Source: Psilocybe azurescens (lineage: Eukaryota > Basidiomycota > Agaricomycetes > Agaricales > Agrocybaceae). From it: a stretch of 64,000 nt of DNA. A program made the position numbers and the translations under genes. The stretch spans positions 1-64,000 of the forward strand of contig JAJIRX010000576.1 in the NCBI GenBank assembly GCA_023853785.1. The letters run 5' to 3'. The notes under the pieces are model-generated. The model did no database searches. It worked only from the letters and a program-made list of their open reading frames with translations, and was not told where the DNA came from. Below are positions 46,257 through 59,024 of this stretch, piece after piece (position 1 is the stretch's first letter; each line of letters opens with the position of its first letter).

Positions 46257-49239
46257 ATGTCGCTACAAACCTCCGTCGCGTCTTCCTCCTCCCTTAGCAT
46301 GCAGTCGACTTTCGCAATCACCGAGACGGATTCAGAACGAGAAGAAAGACTCAATGGGAGGAAAAGAGCCCGTCGGACAGCCAATGCTTGTGTGAGATGC
46401 AAGGCCCGGAAACAACGATGCGATTTACAGGAATTCGACCACGGTCCCTGTCGAGCTTGTAGGAAGTCGAACGTTAGTAAGTTCATTTGACATGTTCTTT
46501 ATCGCAAACTATAGCATTGACAAACCGTTCAGCTTGTCTAGTCACCGAGAGGGTCAAGAAATCGGCCTATCCAGATGATTGTGAGATTTCACTAAACTGT
46601 TGTCAATGTACTTGTTTTCATTCATTCTCTCTAGACGTTCACAGTCTAGAAACCCGTGTGGCCGATTTGGAGAGTCATTTACAGGCATTAAACCCTCCGG
46701 AGGCTACGGAAATGATCACTGGGACCAGTCAAGTATGGGAGGCATTAATTCTGCTTGTTCATCTCCCGTCACGTCAAGGGGATGGGAATCCACGACCGAT
46801 GACGGTGGTGACGAAGAAGAACAAGTTGCGCGAGGAATTGCTCTTCTATCCCTGCATGGTGCTGCAGAACCGCATTATGTCGGAGCTAGTAGTGGGTGGT
46901 CGTGGGCGAAAACAGTTATGGGGTGCGTGCTTTTTAATATCATTCAATTCATTTGACTGATATTAGTTTTAGAACCTTGGGACCTAATCGGCTCTCCTCG
47001 CCTAGAGGCAACTCGCACCGGTTTCGGGATCTTCCTGATTTTAGAAACAAACGAAAGACAACGCCAACGTCCGGTTTACCTTGTATACCATCACCCACCG
47101 TTGCAGAGACGCTGATTCGTGCAGTCTACGAGCATATCCAGGCACGGTACCCTTTTCAGTGTTGGAGGAGCTTCAACGCGTGGCATGCCGAGCGTGATAG
47201 ATATCTCGTCGAGGAACACAGAGTGGAGAGTGATCGAACGGCAGCGTTCTTCATTTGGTGAGTGCCCCATGTTTACATCAAGTTATCAATACCTTGCTTA
47301 TTTTGCCTTCCGGAAGGCTAATGTACGCCACTGGTGCCCGCTTGCTGCAATCGACTGCTTTGCCAGGGCTTCATCCTCCGGAGGTGTATTACGCGAAAGC
47401 CATGGACTATCTGGACAATATCGTCACTCTTCACAATCTCGCCAATATTCAAGGTACGTAGTCAAGATTGCTTTCATTTCTGTATGCGTCATTAATTCTA
47501 CTGTAGCTTTCCTCCTTCTAGCAGTTTATTCGCTGCGCTGTACGGAAGGACCAAGTGTGTGGCACCTTGTAGGTATAGCATTGAGGCTGTAAGTTCGTGA
47601 ACATCATTTTTGGTGTAATCTGACCGCGTTGATTAGATCAGTTGAACTGGGCCTTCATCGGAAAGCAAGCCGACAAGCACGCTTACGAGATCCCTATACG
47701 GTTGAACTCCGGCGCCGAATATTTTGGAGTGCCTACGGTTTAGACAGGTTCATGGCTCTCAACATGGGTCGCCCTCTTGGAATTCAAGATGCAGACATCG
47801 ACGTCGAGGTAAGGCTCCTGACTTTACTCTCTTCTCTTTGCTTACCTCTATTGTTAGCTCCCCATTGATATCGACTTCACAGAAAGTGACGATACTGCGT
47901 TGAGAGAAATGTCAGAGAAGGAACTCGCCACACCGGCGGCACCTTCACCATCCGACGAACAATTCTTGGTGGCGAAACCTATAACTACGATGACCTCGGC
48001 TTTGCACATCATTAAGTGTCGACAAATTGAAAGCGAGATTCAGCGACTTATGTATCGGGTGGACCGGGTGGAGACTGGACCTGAGATGGGGCAGGAGGTG
48101 ACCAGGCTTTGGCTAGACTGGATCGGTGAGAGCGTTTGTGATCCTACGTTTGATTAAACTCTGAATTTTGAATAGCTGGAAAGCTAACATCCCACGAAAA
48201 ACTGAGGGTCCTGATCCACCGTCTCCGCCGTGCTGCACCCCTGAATGGTTTTCGTGGCGCTACTATGAGGCGACGTTATTTTTGTTGAGGCCTCTCACGA
48301 TCAACGCCCAGTCGTCTGATCCTCTTCTTTCGCGTTGTGCGAATGCGGCTGCTGGGTCCGTTGAGGTGCGATTCTTAATGATTTGCTTACCAATAATACA
48401 CACTAACCTATTTTTCATTGTGTCCTGCAAACGAAAGGCGCAACGCAGACTTCATCAAGTCCCCCCGTCAGTCTCTCGCTCTCCGCCCTGCACTCTGTCT
48501 TCCTGTCTGGGTTGACCCTCCTCCACTGTATGCACCTCAATCCCGGTGTCGTGACTCGTGCGGCCGCGAATAAGGCCATACGGGCGTGCTCGAACACGCT
48601 ATTTCTGTATGCCCAACATTTCGTGGCTGCGGAGCCCTTCCGTGATGCCTTTGAGGACATGGCGAACGCATGCTTGGATAAAGCTGAAGGATGTGACGCG
48701 GACAGCATGGGGATGGATATCGCTGGCGATAGCATTTCGGACAGGGTGGAGAAGGGCATCCCACATAAAGTCGAAGAAGAGCTCCTCGAGGTTGCTGAAT
48801 CCGCTCCAGGCCCGCTTTGGGGACAGCAGCTAGGTAATATGTCGAAGCTGATGACGGAGGATCAGAGAGACAATTTTTATGTGGGTTTTCTCATATACCC
48901 TTTGCCCAAGCGATCCTACGGACGCGAGCTTCCCTTTCTTGCTTCTTTCATTGCGACATGTTGGACTAAGCTTCGCTTTCTTCACAGGCGCTAGTATCTT
49001 CGCTTGGATTCTTCACTCCATCAACCGACGTACCGATGAGTCCGAACTCGCAAACTACCTTTCCAGGCAATACGCCACCAGCTTCAACAGCCGACGAGCA
49101 TGTGAAAAGGCCCCTGGTGAATGCTCAGGATTCAAGATCGGCTGATGCTGGATGGTCGCAAGCCCAGTCGGCGACGACGGCGTCGATGTTTAGGTCTGCG
49201 ACGAAGATGTTGTATCAGGCACAAGGCCCGTACTGGTGA
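46257..49239 (+). CDS. Zn2Cys6 fungal transcription factor
   Basis: The N-terminal zinc cluster follows C-X2-C-X6-C-X9-C-X2-C-X6-C exactly (residues 45-75, starting CVRCKARKQRC). The sixth cysteine comes from the second exon after the intron 46477-46532. A short coiled coil (VHSLETRVADLESHLQAL) follows for dimerisation. The middle region has the fungal-specific transcription factor domain: HIQARYPFQCWRSFNAWH, FIWLMYATGARLLQ, SVWHLVGIALRLSVELGLHR, LRRRIFWSAYGLDRFMALNM and GRPLGIQDADIDVE. It ends at 49239 after a Ser/Thr-rich tail. Two runs are each one base short (46710-46712 and 48461-48466), breaking conserved frame, probably in error. The divergent DHA2 transporter is a plausible target. 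Confidence 0.9.
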
Positions 49240-51321
49240 TGGTATTGGGTCTTTGTATCATTTATCGTGAATGTGTATTATGTGTATCACCGATTGTGTC
49301 TGGGCTAGTTAGTATGTGGATGTATCTGGTGTCATAGTAATGTGTAATAATCCTTTTTCAAACTAGCAAACGCTATCGTCAGTCGACCGCCTTCGGTGCG
49401 AAGCTGACATGCATGCCTTATTATTTACTGGCCAGGAAATCTTCAGTGTATGCTCACCTTCACGTCATAAACATTCGAGTAGGCTAAATTGGGAGCCAAC
49501 TGTGCGTATACAATGAACCTCACACCTTTGGATGCCGAAGTAACGTGGGTCTGTGGCGACTCTACGGTCACTAAGTTAAAGATTCCATCCAACTTCAAGG
49601 CCCGCGGATGTTGAGTCAAATTTAAAATATGACGTCACTTTTGGGGGCATCATTAGGCTAAGCGCTAAGCGTATACATTAGGTGGACTCGGATTCCGAGG
49701 ACTCAGGTGGTTACTTTGTCTAGAATCTCTATGTTATAAGACTATTATCACTTCAGGACTGCGAACATAGGACATGGATATTATTAGAAGTTCAACGGAA
49801 AACCCTTTCATGTCCTCGGAGTCGGTTTTGAACGAAATGTCAACGGGTGAAAATATGCAACAGTTCAAAGTTGTTCCTAGCCTTGAGACAACCGCCCATC
49901 ATGATAACAATGTGCATTAATCCATTTAGTAAAAGATTGGACTCGATCCGAGGCGATTATGGTACCAGTGTCGAGATATCGTATACAAGGAAAATATATC
50001 CTCGGAAATAAGAAAAATCGAGGTTCTAATGTGTCCTGATCTTTCGGTTAGTTGGACAGATATAGCAGTGCTTGTGTGTGGCGTCTCATCTACGTAAATT
50101 AAGGATCAGCACTCAAGCGCTCAGCGTTCAGCGTTGATCCTCGCGATTTCAAATTTCAAGGAAGTTTCAAGGTTCTATTTATAACGCTGGGGTGGATACA
50201 ACGTCCACATACAAGCAATGGACGTCATTGGATGAAAATCATCTCGGCAAACCCAACTCTCCATACCCCAGCGGAAGGAACCATTAATGCCGGCGGCTAC
50301 AGACTGTTGTGAATACAGAGGCGCTAATGTACTAATTCGATGTCACTGTAAAAACTCGAGCGTAGAATGGGTAATCATGAGATGAGTCAGCAGTAGCCAA
50401 TTGATCACGCGCACGCGCCGTTCTCTGCACCCCCAACACCACCTGCACCGCAGTCCAGAGTCTTGGCCAACTTCCAACAACAGTTTCAACCATCAAAATC
50501 TATTCACCCGACTACGTCGATAAAAATAACTCTGTTGCATACTCGTGCTACCGATACTTAATGGACAAGGGACAATGGCGACTCTGCGAGGTTTGCCGAT
50601 GCGATGGGGATATGGGACTGTTCAGTGATCACCGGGAATCAAGTTCACGAGGGTAGGAAAGGCTTGGGACGCGGGTTATTGTAGTCTTTCCCATGTATGG
50701 AATAATTGCTGACCCACATTGTCACAAAAGGTCTGGCCGGTCTTGGGTTAGTCGCACATTACGCGCCTTCGTTGCATGGCGGCACAACAGCGTAAAGCTG
50801 ATTTGCAAAGCAAATAAAGAGTTTCGTAAGTTCGAGCTCTATTAACTATCTAAAGCCTCTTCTTCAACGCACGCAAAGAGCCAGGACTCGATGGAGGCTT
50901 AAATGGAAGATTCCGAGTTCCGGTTAGAATTTGTTACTCATCAGGGCAGTCATAATTCAAAGTTGAAAGAGTGAATGTTCTTATTATTGCTGAAACGAAG
51001 TGGCCCTCATCCACTCTTTTCCATGATCCCCACCAGCTGAATCGGATCTTTTGTTTAAGAAAATACCGCCGGCAGTCTTCTCTTGATCTCGTCAATCAGA
51101 AATGATCTGACGAGCGATTCGTGCGGTGTGTCAGGGTATGCCGCCGGACATTCGCTCAAAACCCTATCCTCATGTTCTGATGCTCCTGTGACACGCGGCC
51201 AGATGTCCCGCATCGGTGACTTGTACGTATTGCGCTTCGGAGTATGCAGAGGATCTCTGACTCCTTTAAAGAGCGTACCCAAGGAAGGAACCAGTAAAGC
51301 ATCGCTTTCCTTTCTTCTGCC
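49240..51321. other. Two-kilobase intergenic region, no gene seen
   Basis: No open frame with recognisable or splice-extendable coding was found on either strand. The last few hundred bases must hold the promoter of the Dal5-type transporter. It contains several short AT-rich and CT-rich stretches. Confidence 0.5.
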
Positions 51322-53358
51322 ATGTCCTCTACTACTTCCAAGCAGAGTATCGAAGACCTCAAGTCGGAACAGGGTTTCAAGGGCGACTCTGAAAAATTGG
51401 AGGCGCGAGATGTCGAGGCCGAATACGGTTCTGCATTCATCAAGAAAACTATGTGGGTCCCCTTTATTCATAGCTATTCTTCTTCTGACATCATTTGTTC
51501 AGTCGCTTAATTGATTGGAGAATGCTGCCTTTACTTGGATTGGTATACTCAGTCGCCCTCGTTGACCGTACCAACCTTGGCGTTGCCCGTACTGCCGGGA
51601 TGCAGGAGGATCTGGTACGAGCACCACACACACAGTAATCAATACTTCTACTAACCGACAATTATGTGGCAGAGGCTTGACGTAGGAGAGCGTTACAGTC
51701 TTGCTTCCATGGTCTATTTCTTCCCGTATATTCTGTTGTCCGTAATTTCCTACACTTCTTTCATACCTTCAATGACAGTGATTGCAGTCAAATACCTGGA
51801 AACATTATTCTTCGGCTGATAGGGGCTCGTGCATGGTTGACCATTTGCGTTGTTGGATGGGGCGCTGCTCAACTAGGCATGGCATTTGTGACGAATTGGG
51901 GCGAGCTGTCGATTTGCCGAGTCTTCCTTGGTGCCTTCGAGGTATATTTCAGCTTTTTATACAATCTCAAAATGCCCAACTCATTCCTCTGCTCATTTGC
52001 AAGGCTGGGCTCTTCCCCTCTGTGGCGTTCATCATTACCACATGGTATAAACGATATGAAGTCCAGAAGAGACTCGCAATCTTCTATCTGAGCTCTATCG
52101 TGGTCAACAGCTTCAGCTCTATAATAGGTATATTCATGAGTCATTGCGTCTTGCTATCGTAAGCTAATCGGAGATGGGTATGTCAGCCTATGGAATCACT
52201 AAACTACAGGGGAAAGCGGATCTCAACGGATGGCAGTGGATATTCCTTCTCGAAGGCCTTTTCACTATCTTGCTGGGCATTCTCACATGGTTCTACATCC
52301 CTGACTTCCCCGACAAAAGCCGCTTTATCACTGAGAAGCAGCGTGCGGTGCGTATTCTTATCTGTTTGCTTGCAATGGTAAAACTAAATCACATTTTTTC
52401 AGATGATTTTGGCCCGCGTTGAGGAAGACAGAGGCGACTCTATTCCGGACAAAATGACCGGGAAGAAGATTATCTCGCATCTAAAAGATCCTCTGGTTTA
52501 TATGTATGGTACGTTTAAATATTACTATTTCCTCCTATGAATCATAGATACTATCGCATTGCATCTGATAGCGTTCATGTTCATTGCCACTACTATGCCC
52601 GCGTACGCAATTGCTTTCTTCTCCACCATCATTTTGAGAGGAATGGGTTACTCGGAGAAGGCGTCTCTCCTACTCACTGCGCCTCCCGGTGCCTTTGCCG
52701 TAAGTCGAGAAGCAATGAAATTTTACTCCGCCGATCTTCATTTGACTCCTTGATATCAAGGGCGTTTCGTGCTTCTTCTTTGCTTGGCTCTCCGACAAGA
52801 CCAAAAAGCGTGCCATATGGATGGCTGTACAGAATGTAATATGCATCATTGGACTTATCCTCACTGCATACTCCACCAACAATCCCGTACGCTATTTTGG
52901 ACTTTTCCTCGTCAATGCGGGAGCGACCGGTTGTGTTCCTGGCGTCCTGGCCTATGTGAGTTGCCACTTGGCTAACAGCTCCAAGCCAACTTTATCCTGA
53001 TATTTTTGTTTAACTTCCTTAAGAGCGCAAACAACATTACTACTCATACCAAGCGATCCGTTCAAACCGCCGTTATCATCACGGCCGGCGGTATTGGAGG
53101 TATCATGGCCACAACGATCTTCCGCCAGCAAGACTATCCCAGGTGAGCTTCAACAATAATGCGAGCTCTAATTAGCTTCTAAATCGAACATTCTACTCTA
53201 GATACCTTAACGGTCTATGGGCAACTGTTGGACTCCAACTTCTCATGATAATACTTTTAGGCATGACCACATTCATCTTCATGCGTCGCAACAAGCTTCG
53301 TCGTGAAGGCAAGGTCGGTCCTTTAGAAGGCCAAGAAGATTTCTACTACACGCTTTAG
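51322..53358 (+). CDS. Dal5-type anion:cation symporter (ACS family MFS)
   Basis: A twelve-helix MFS carrier of the allantoate/nicotinate/vitamin permease group. The start MSSTTSKQSIEDLKSEQGFK is followed by IRLIDWRMLPLLGLVYSVAL with VDRTNLG, the group's TM1 signature. QIPGNIILRLIGARAWLTIC, AGLFPSVAFIITTWYKRYEV, LNGWQWIFLLEGLFTILLG and IPDFPDKSRFITEKQR follow, then GVSCFFFAWLSDKTKKRAIW and SANNITTHTKRSVQTAVII before FRQQDYPRYLNGLWATVGLQ. About nine introns, all of which keep frame: unlike its neighbours I found no frame break. Known relatives carry allantoate, nicotinate, biotin, pantothenate or cysteine, so substrate is open. Confidence 0.9.
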
Positions 53359-55036
53359 ATTTCTGAGCCACTAACGATTTGTTCGTGGAAAACGAAACCT
53401 AAATTTCATGCCCGACCAATGTACGAAAATCTGTGTAGTATAATTATGACCTGCATCCTGATTTAAATAATCATGGATCAGTTTTCTTTTGAATGTTTTA
53501 GATGTTAATTAGTGTGTTGTAATACTGAATAATAAAGATTGATTACGAGAGTTATATGGGAACATTTTCCACGAGGTGCAGTAGCCGGAGCACTCAGTTG
53601 ATAGGCGCCCATTACCTTGACCTGCATATCCGGAGGCACTTATCCAGGTAGTTGACTCGTTAGTCGTCACTTGGCCTTACGAGAAATAGGTCGGTTTGGT
53701 AGTGATGGCTGTCTGATTCCTTCATTGTGCCTCACTGCGGCTGGAATTTTGTGGAAGCAGTGAGAAATATATCTTCACAGGGAGCCTTTCGAAGATCAAA
53801 TAGGACAAGTCTCACCACCCTTAAATCGGACACTACTTATGGACAAAGAGATAGGCTGAAATCCCTGTATTTGCTGCAGATTCTAAACAGCTATAATTGG
53901 TTGTTATGTGGATAGTGTGGCAAAAGTGTAAATAGTACAGGGTAGATCATTTTAGTTGGATAAACACCCAAGGGCCCCACACCTACGCCGCTTATAAGCA
54001 GGCACGACCGGATCGGTATCCGCCACCTAATTTGCAAGCTTTTCTTTGATTCTTCTTACCTTCCCATAATTCTGTTCATATCTCTGGCCTTAACAGGAAA
54101 TATCAAGTGGCCGCACATGTACACAGCTATTTACTTAAGTCTTCACCAGCATAGATAAGATATTTACGTGACCCCGATGGGCAATTGATCAATAAGGCAA
54201 GGCTTTATTCGGCTTCCCGACACAGTGATATCAGGTATGCACCACATCAAATATAGAGCAACGACCATTGATGGCAATGTCCGGCGTTGTTCCGCTGTCC
54301 TCCGCTTGCTGTGTCTAACAGCGAGCACGTATACTCCACTGTTCCCGGCCAATTTCTTTCGTTTATTTTTGCATACCCTCCTATCACATACCTAGAGTAC
54401 ATAATTAAACTATTTATTGAGATATGGGACCATATTTAGACATGTTGAGAGAGGTCTTTCTGGAATATTCTAGCGTCTGCCTTGTCCAACCAACCATGGT
54501 TATAGACCAAATAAGTGAGTAGCCTTAGAAGGTGATATTAATGTGTTCAGAAAAAGAAGAACATGCATAGGTGACACAGATTAAGTGTAAATGTAGTGTA
54601 GATCTGGGGGAAGATGGGTGTGCATATGAGGACCCAGACATCCCATGGCTCAGAAACTTATAAGCTTTACCAATATGTATGTAATTGCCTTTATAAATCT
54701 ATATTTCATCCTCTACGATTAGGAATTCAGTACTGCGCTATCGAATAAAGTTGAGAATGGATTCAGGACAAAATAGCTCTAGTAACTGAGCACGCCTGAA
54801 CGTGGGGACTTGGCTGAAATGCGGACGGCCTTCAGGCCCGAAAGTTCAACTTAGGCGTGAGTCATTCCTCGGCTCTTTCCTTTCTTTCTTCCTTCAACAT
54901 TACATTCCTCTACTAGACTCCTTACGCTTCGTCTCTAACGAGCGGAGTCAACGCGAGCAACGCATAGAGATAAGACATAAAACAGGACGCGATCGAACCA
55001 CGCAGAGATTATTGAAAACGAACGAATTCTTGCAAA
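53359..55036. other. Intergenic region, no gene seen
   Basis: Only short open frames. The region right of about 54900 leads into F-box-like sequence. Nothing else is supported. Confidence 0.5.
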
Positions 55037-55761
55037 GGGGGAGTGCTCAATTCAGACGGATTTCCTGCCCTACTGGACGAGATATATCTCGAAATCGTAT
55101 CTCATTTTCCTGCCAGACAAGTCTCGACATCGGACGAATAAATCGACACCAAAGCTCTTCGAACTCGATATCTAACTTTGTTCGGGCTCTCACAGACGTG
55201 CCGCTCTCTGCGTCGTGATTTCCTTAGATATCTCTGGCAATGCATCGAAGTATTCGATGAGATGGTGGCCTCAAAGGGTCTTCTTATGTCAAATCAGGCT
55301 CTAATTAGTGTGTCGCGCTCTCGTTCCAGCGTTAGAACCATGAAGTATTCTCTTGAGCTCATAAGGCAGTTCGAAATTGTCACGGTACGAAATCCAAGTC
55401 TTGCGGAATATGTAAAGTAGGTCGCAAATGCTTTTTCATAGGAGATTCTAACGTGGACTCCGATAACTATCTGGCTCTCCTCAGTGTGTTGGACGTGATT
55501 TTTGTCCCTTACTCGGCTGAAACGGTGCTTGTAGAGGTCGCACGATGCATGAGTATCCTTCCAAATCTTCACACTGTTCAATTTGATTTCTTCAATGTCT
55601 CAATAACCATAATCATGAACACCTTCACTCGTTGCATATATCCTCAAGTCCGAGCCCTTTCCATTACCAGTCACCATAGCTATGCGCACTTCTTGGATAC
55701 GTATTTTCCCATATATGTACCGCCCTTTCTTGCAATTACCCACCACCAATCAATCAATTGA
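55037..55761 (+). pseudogene. Decayed F-box/LRR protein gene
   Basis: A frame reading PALLDEIYLEIVSHFPARQV and then YLTLFGLSQTCRSLRRDFLR with YLWQCIEVFD has the layout of a basidiomycete F-box domain. After an intron near 55418-55444, ARCMSILPNLHTVQFDFFN and CIYPQVRALSI give the leucine-rich part. An in-frame TAA at 55139-55141 lies inside the F-box, and the repeat region ends early at 55759. F-box proteins select targets for SCF ubiquitin ligases; this copy seems dead or is missing a splice site I cannot see. Confidence 0.6.
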
Positions 55762-56465
55762 AACAATTGAATCGACAGTATTGTCCACAACCACTCAGAA
55801 TGTGAGCCTCGTCTCATAGCTGGTCATTGACTTAATAAACGGTCCTAAGGCTCGCAGATAATACAAAAACTTACGCAATATTACTATACACTATATGTAG
55901 CACCTTCAAATACCGTATCGTGAGCCTACACTTCAGAAAGCTTGTTTACTCGTGGCTTATGTATCATAATATATGGGAAAGTTTAGAACCCTTACGTTCA
56001 TTGCCTCAGTTATGTAGCAAACACGAGTCACCCCCAGTACACGCCGCCCGTGATCAAGATGGAGGCTAAGAAATTGACAACTCAGTCAAAAAATGGGTCA
56101 TTGTTACCCACAGGGCTTGTTGCATAGAAAGATTTAATGCCTGGACGCGGTTCCTGTAGTGTTCGATATCTGGAGATATGACTTGAAGTTGGCATCAGAA
56201 TCTGACTCTATGAACGTGGCTTGCACGACTCGTAGATAGCTCGCGACCTTCAACAACCTTCCAATCCTGAGACCCGGGTCGACGAATACCAAATGACAGC
56301 ACAAACAGGTTTCGTTTCCAGCGCATAAAGGTGGTATTCGATGTTAAGGGCATCCCCCTCTACTGGACGAACGTGAATACTGAATTTGGCCCCAACTTGC
56401 CTCGCAGACTGCATGACACAATTAAAGACGCAAACTGTTCTCAAGATTGATTTCCCCGGGCCCTA

Positions 56466-56950
56466 CCTTCTAAATATTGTTCCCTCTCTTCAGGTATCTT
56501 CGGAATCGGCAACACCTTAACGTCAATGATATAAAAACCACCATAGGGCCTTTCCTATCCACTGAAGCTCCGAAACAGTTGTTAACGCCGGACGTGAAAT
56601 CGAGTGCATGCCGACTCCTGAGGAGTTTACAGGTAATTGGATTCGTTACGATCAGTGCGACTAACTTTTGCAGAGCGTGACTCCAATCTTACGGATTATC
56701 TCTAGAAGTCCTCCTTGCTGTATTCGAAGTTTGAATGCGGTGTTCGTTCCAAAGCCCGCTAAACAGGTCCTCGCCAAGGGTCGCGCAATTCATGGTCCAT
56801 CTTCCAAACCTTTTCACCATGCAGTCAAGGTTCTCTGGGTTAACTCAAACAAGACTTGGTATGATATTTTCTTCTTTATACATATACTCCCCAGTCCAAA
56901 TTTCTAGCCCTCCTTGTTATCTCTTCGCGAGATTCTTTCCTGGATCATGA
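56466..56950 (+). pseudogene. F-box/LRR remnant
   Basis: Fragments such as FPGPYLLNIVPSLQ, and ERDSNLTDYL with a stop, then FMVHLPNLFTMQSRFSGLTQ, resemble the leucine-rich region of the same F-box family. They lie in different frames, separated by stops, with no start. It is probably the 3' debris of the gene at 55037 or of a related one. Confidence 0.45.
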
Positions 56951-57772
56951 TATCCTACCCCATACATGAGCTGTCCTTTCATATATCGATCACCGAATGA
57001 ATCCGGAGCCTAGAAGTACTAAGTTCAATTATTTTAAAATAAACACCTGTTCAATTCAAACCTTACTTTATTTCTGTGTGTATCTTTCATAACAGTATCC
57101 AGCTGCTCAATCCTTTGAAAGGTGGATGGGCGCTTATTCTGTGCGCCTGGAGCGAAAGCAAAGTAATTTCTTTACCTCATTACTTAAACTAGCGCTTCCT
57201 GGCGGTATTCCTAATCACCTATTAGAAATTAAGGACAATGCATGGGCATTGGGACTGTGCAAACAATCTATAGCGCAGGCATAAGAAAGATCCATCTCCA
57301 AGTCACTGTCCTTTGAGATCACCTCTTACTCAAATTATACATAGGGACTTTCACTATAATGATCGTGCTTAATCATGTCGCACCCGGGCATTTCGGATCC
57401 GAGTGACACTATATAAACGCCTGATCAGCGGATGTATGTCCGGATTGGCGCTTCCGTTTTGACATATTTACGTGCTTCTGATTTGCTTCCAACATAATCT
57501 ATAAACTTAAGCGTTGGAATTTCAATTTTGCAGTTATATAAACATCATCCATCATTTTACCCACGGGTTTGATGCTGTTTCATAGCTCTGATTACTGTAA
57601 CTGATTAAGCAGCGCGATGTGTAAGTACATGGATTGCATTACTTACCGCGAATATAAGACGTTTGCGGATAAGATCATTCTGGGGCGCTGCTCTGTAATA
57701 CTATTGGTAAGGCACCTATGTATTGTGAACATGGTGGATCGAGGGTGAGCTTGTGACTAATGCGTGAAAGGT
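56951..57772. other. Intergenic region, no gene seen
   Basis: No coding signal is apparent between the F-box debris and the promoter of the EasG-family gene. Confidence 0.5.
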
Positions 57773-57778
57773 TATATA
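57773..57778 (+). promoter_or_regulatory. TATA box of the EasG-family gene
   Basis: TATATA lies 82 bp upstream of the start codon at 57860, a usual distance in fungi. Confidence 0.55.
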
Positions 57779-57859
57779 GTCAGCTCAAAGTCGACACCCA
57801 ACAATACCATCCATCTCACAGCAGCTTCTGAAACATCGTACCGAATTGCTTAGCCAATA

Positions 57860-58833
57860 ATGACAACACTGATCACAGGAGGAACAGGGAGGTCGGGTCT
57901 CTCACTTGCAAAACTTCTTCAAGGCGCAAACCGTCCTGTTGTCATTGCCTCTCGTTCCGGTGAAGCTCCTAAGCCATTCAAAGCCGTCAAGTTTGATTGG
58001 TTTGATTCAAAGACATACGAAAATGCCTTGAGCGATAGCTCTATCGACCGGGTGTATATCGTAGGACCACCCGGAAGTGCAGATTCCTCGGTTCTCATAT
58101 CTTTCATCGATCTCGCTGTCTCCAAAGGAGTCAAAAGATTTGTCTTGCTGTCTGCTTCAGCATTCGAGCCTCAGACAAACTCTGTTATCCCAGCAATCGT
58201 GGTTCATCAGTATCTCCTCGACAAGGGCGTGGATTATGTGGTCTTGAGACCGACGTGGTTCATTCGTGAGTTTCTCCGGAAACGTACTGCTTCATGTAGC
58301 TGACATGTTGGAAATTCGGCAGAAAACTTCGGTGCCAGTTTCCTCGTTAGCATAAAAGAGAACAACGAGGTCTTCTCGGCTGCACAAGATGGGCGTTTAC
58401 CGTGGGTATCTACGGAGGATATAGGACAAGCCGCGTTTGAAGCTTTGACGGCTGAGCCAAGTCCCAACAAAGACATTTTTGTCGTCGGCCCCGAGCTTCA
58501 TTCTTACGCCGATGTGAGTCCCTGAGACTGATCGTATCATGAATGAGAATGAATCTGACCAATTACTAGGCTGCCAAGATCGCGTCTTCCGTACTTGGAC
58601 GAACAATTAACTATAAAAGGTTTACTGTTGAAGAGCAAACAGCTTTCTACACTCAGCTCGGTGTGAGTCCCGAATACGCCAAGTTACTTGCAGAGATGGA
58701 TAGGGGTATCGAAGAAGGGCACGAGGAGGCCTTGTTCAACGATCCTAAAACCGCTGCGGAGGGACGAAAATTTGTAGGAAAGCACACGCTTTTGAAGTAC
58801 TTCCAGGATAACAAGAATTTGTGGATCAAATGA
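57860..58833 (+). CDS. NmrA-like NAD(P)-binding protein of the EasG/FgaFS-related family
   Basis: A single-domain Rossmann-fold protein of about 286 residues in three exons (57860-58265, 58323-58513, 58570-58833). The dinucleotide-binding start is TLITGGTGRSGLSLAKLLQG, followed by PVVIASRSGEAPKPFKAVKF and WFD, RVYIVGPPGSAD, GVKRFVLLSASAFEP, VDYVVLRPTWFI and the C-terminal SVLGRTINYKRFTVEEQTAF. This matches the family that includes festuclavine/agroclavine dehydrogenases of ergot alkaloid pathways, but many fungi without alkaloids have relatives, and no other pathway gene is nearby. I therefore infer only an NAD(P)H-dependent reductase. No frame breaks were found. A decayed paralogue lies 1.1 kb downstream and an exon-2 fragment of a third lies at 21110-21176. 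Confidence 0.88.
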
Positions 58834-59024
58834 ACGCCGAATGGTCTGCACTACTAGTAACTAGAGGTTATAAGTCAGTTAGTAGTGGAACTTATGAAAT
58901 AGTATATACTATTTTGATGCCTCTTCCAAGACCCTGCGCAGCAACTATGAGTATTTACTGCATAAACGCATGTGTAAAAGCAAAGCTTAGCATGCGAGCC
59001 TTGCCGAACTATTGCGACCTCTCC

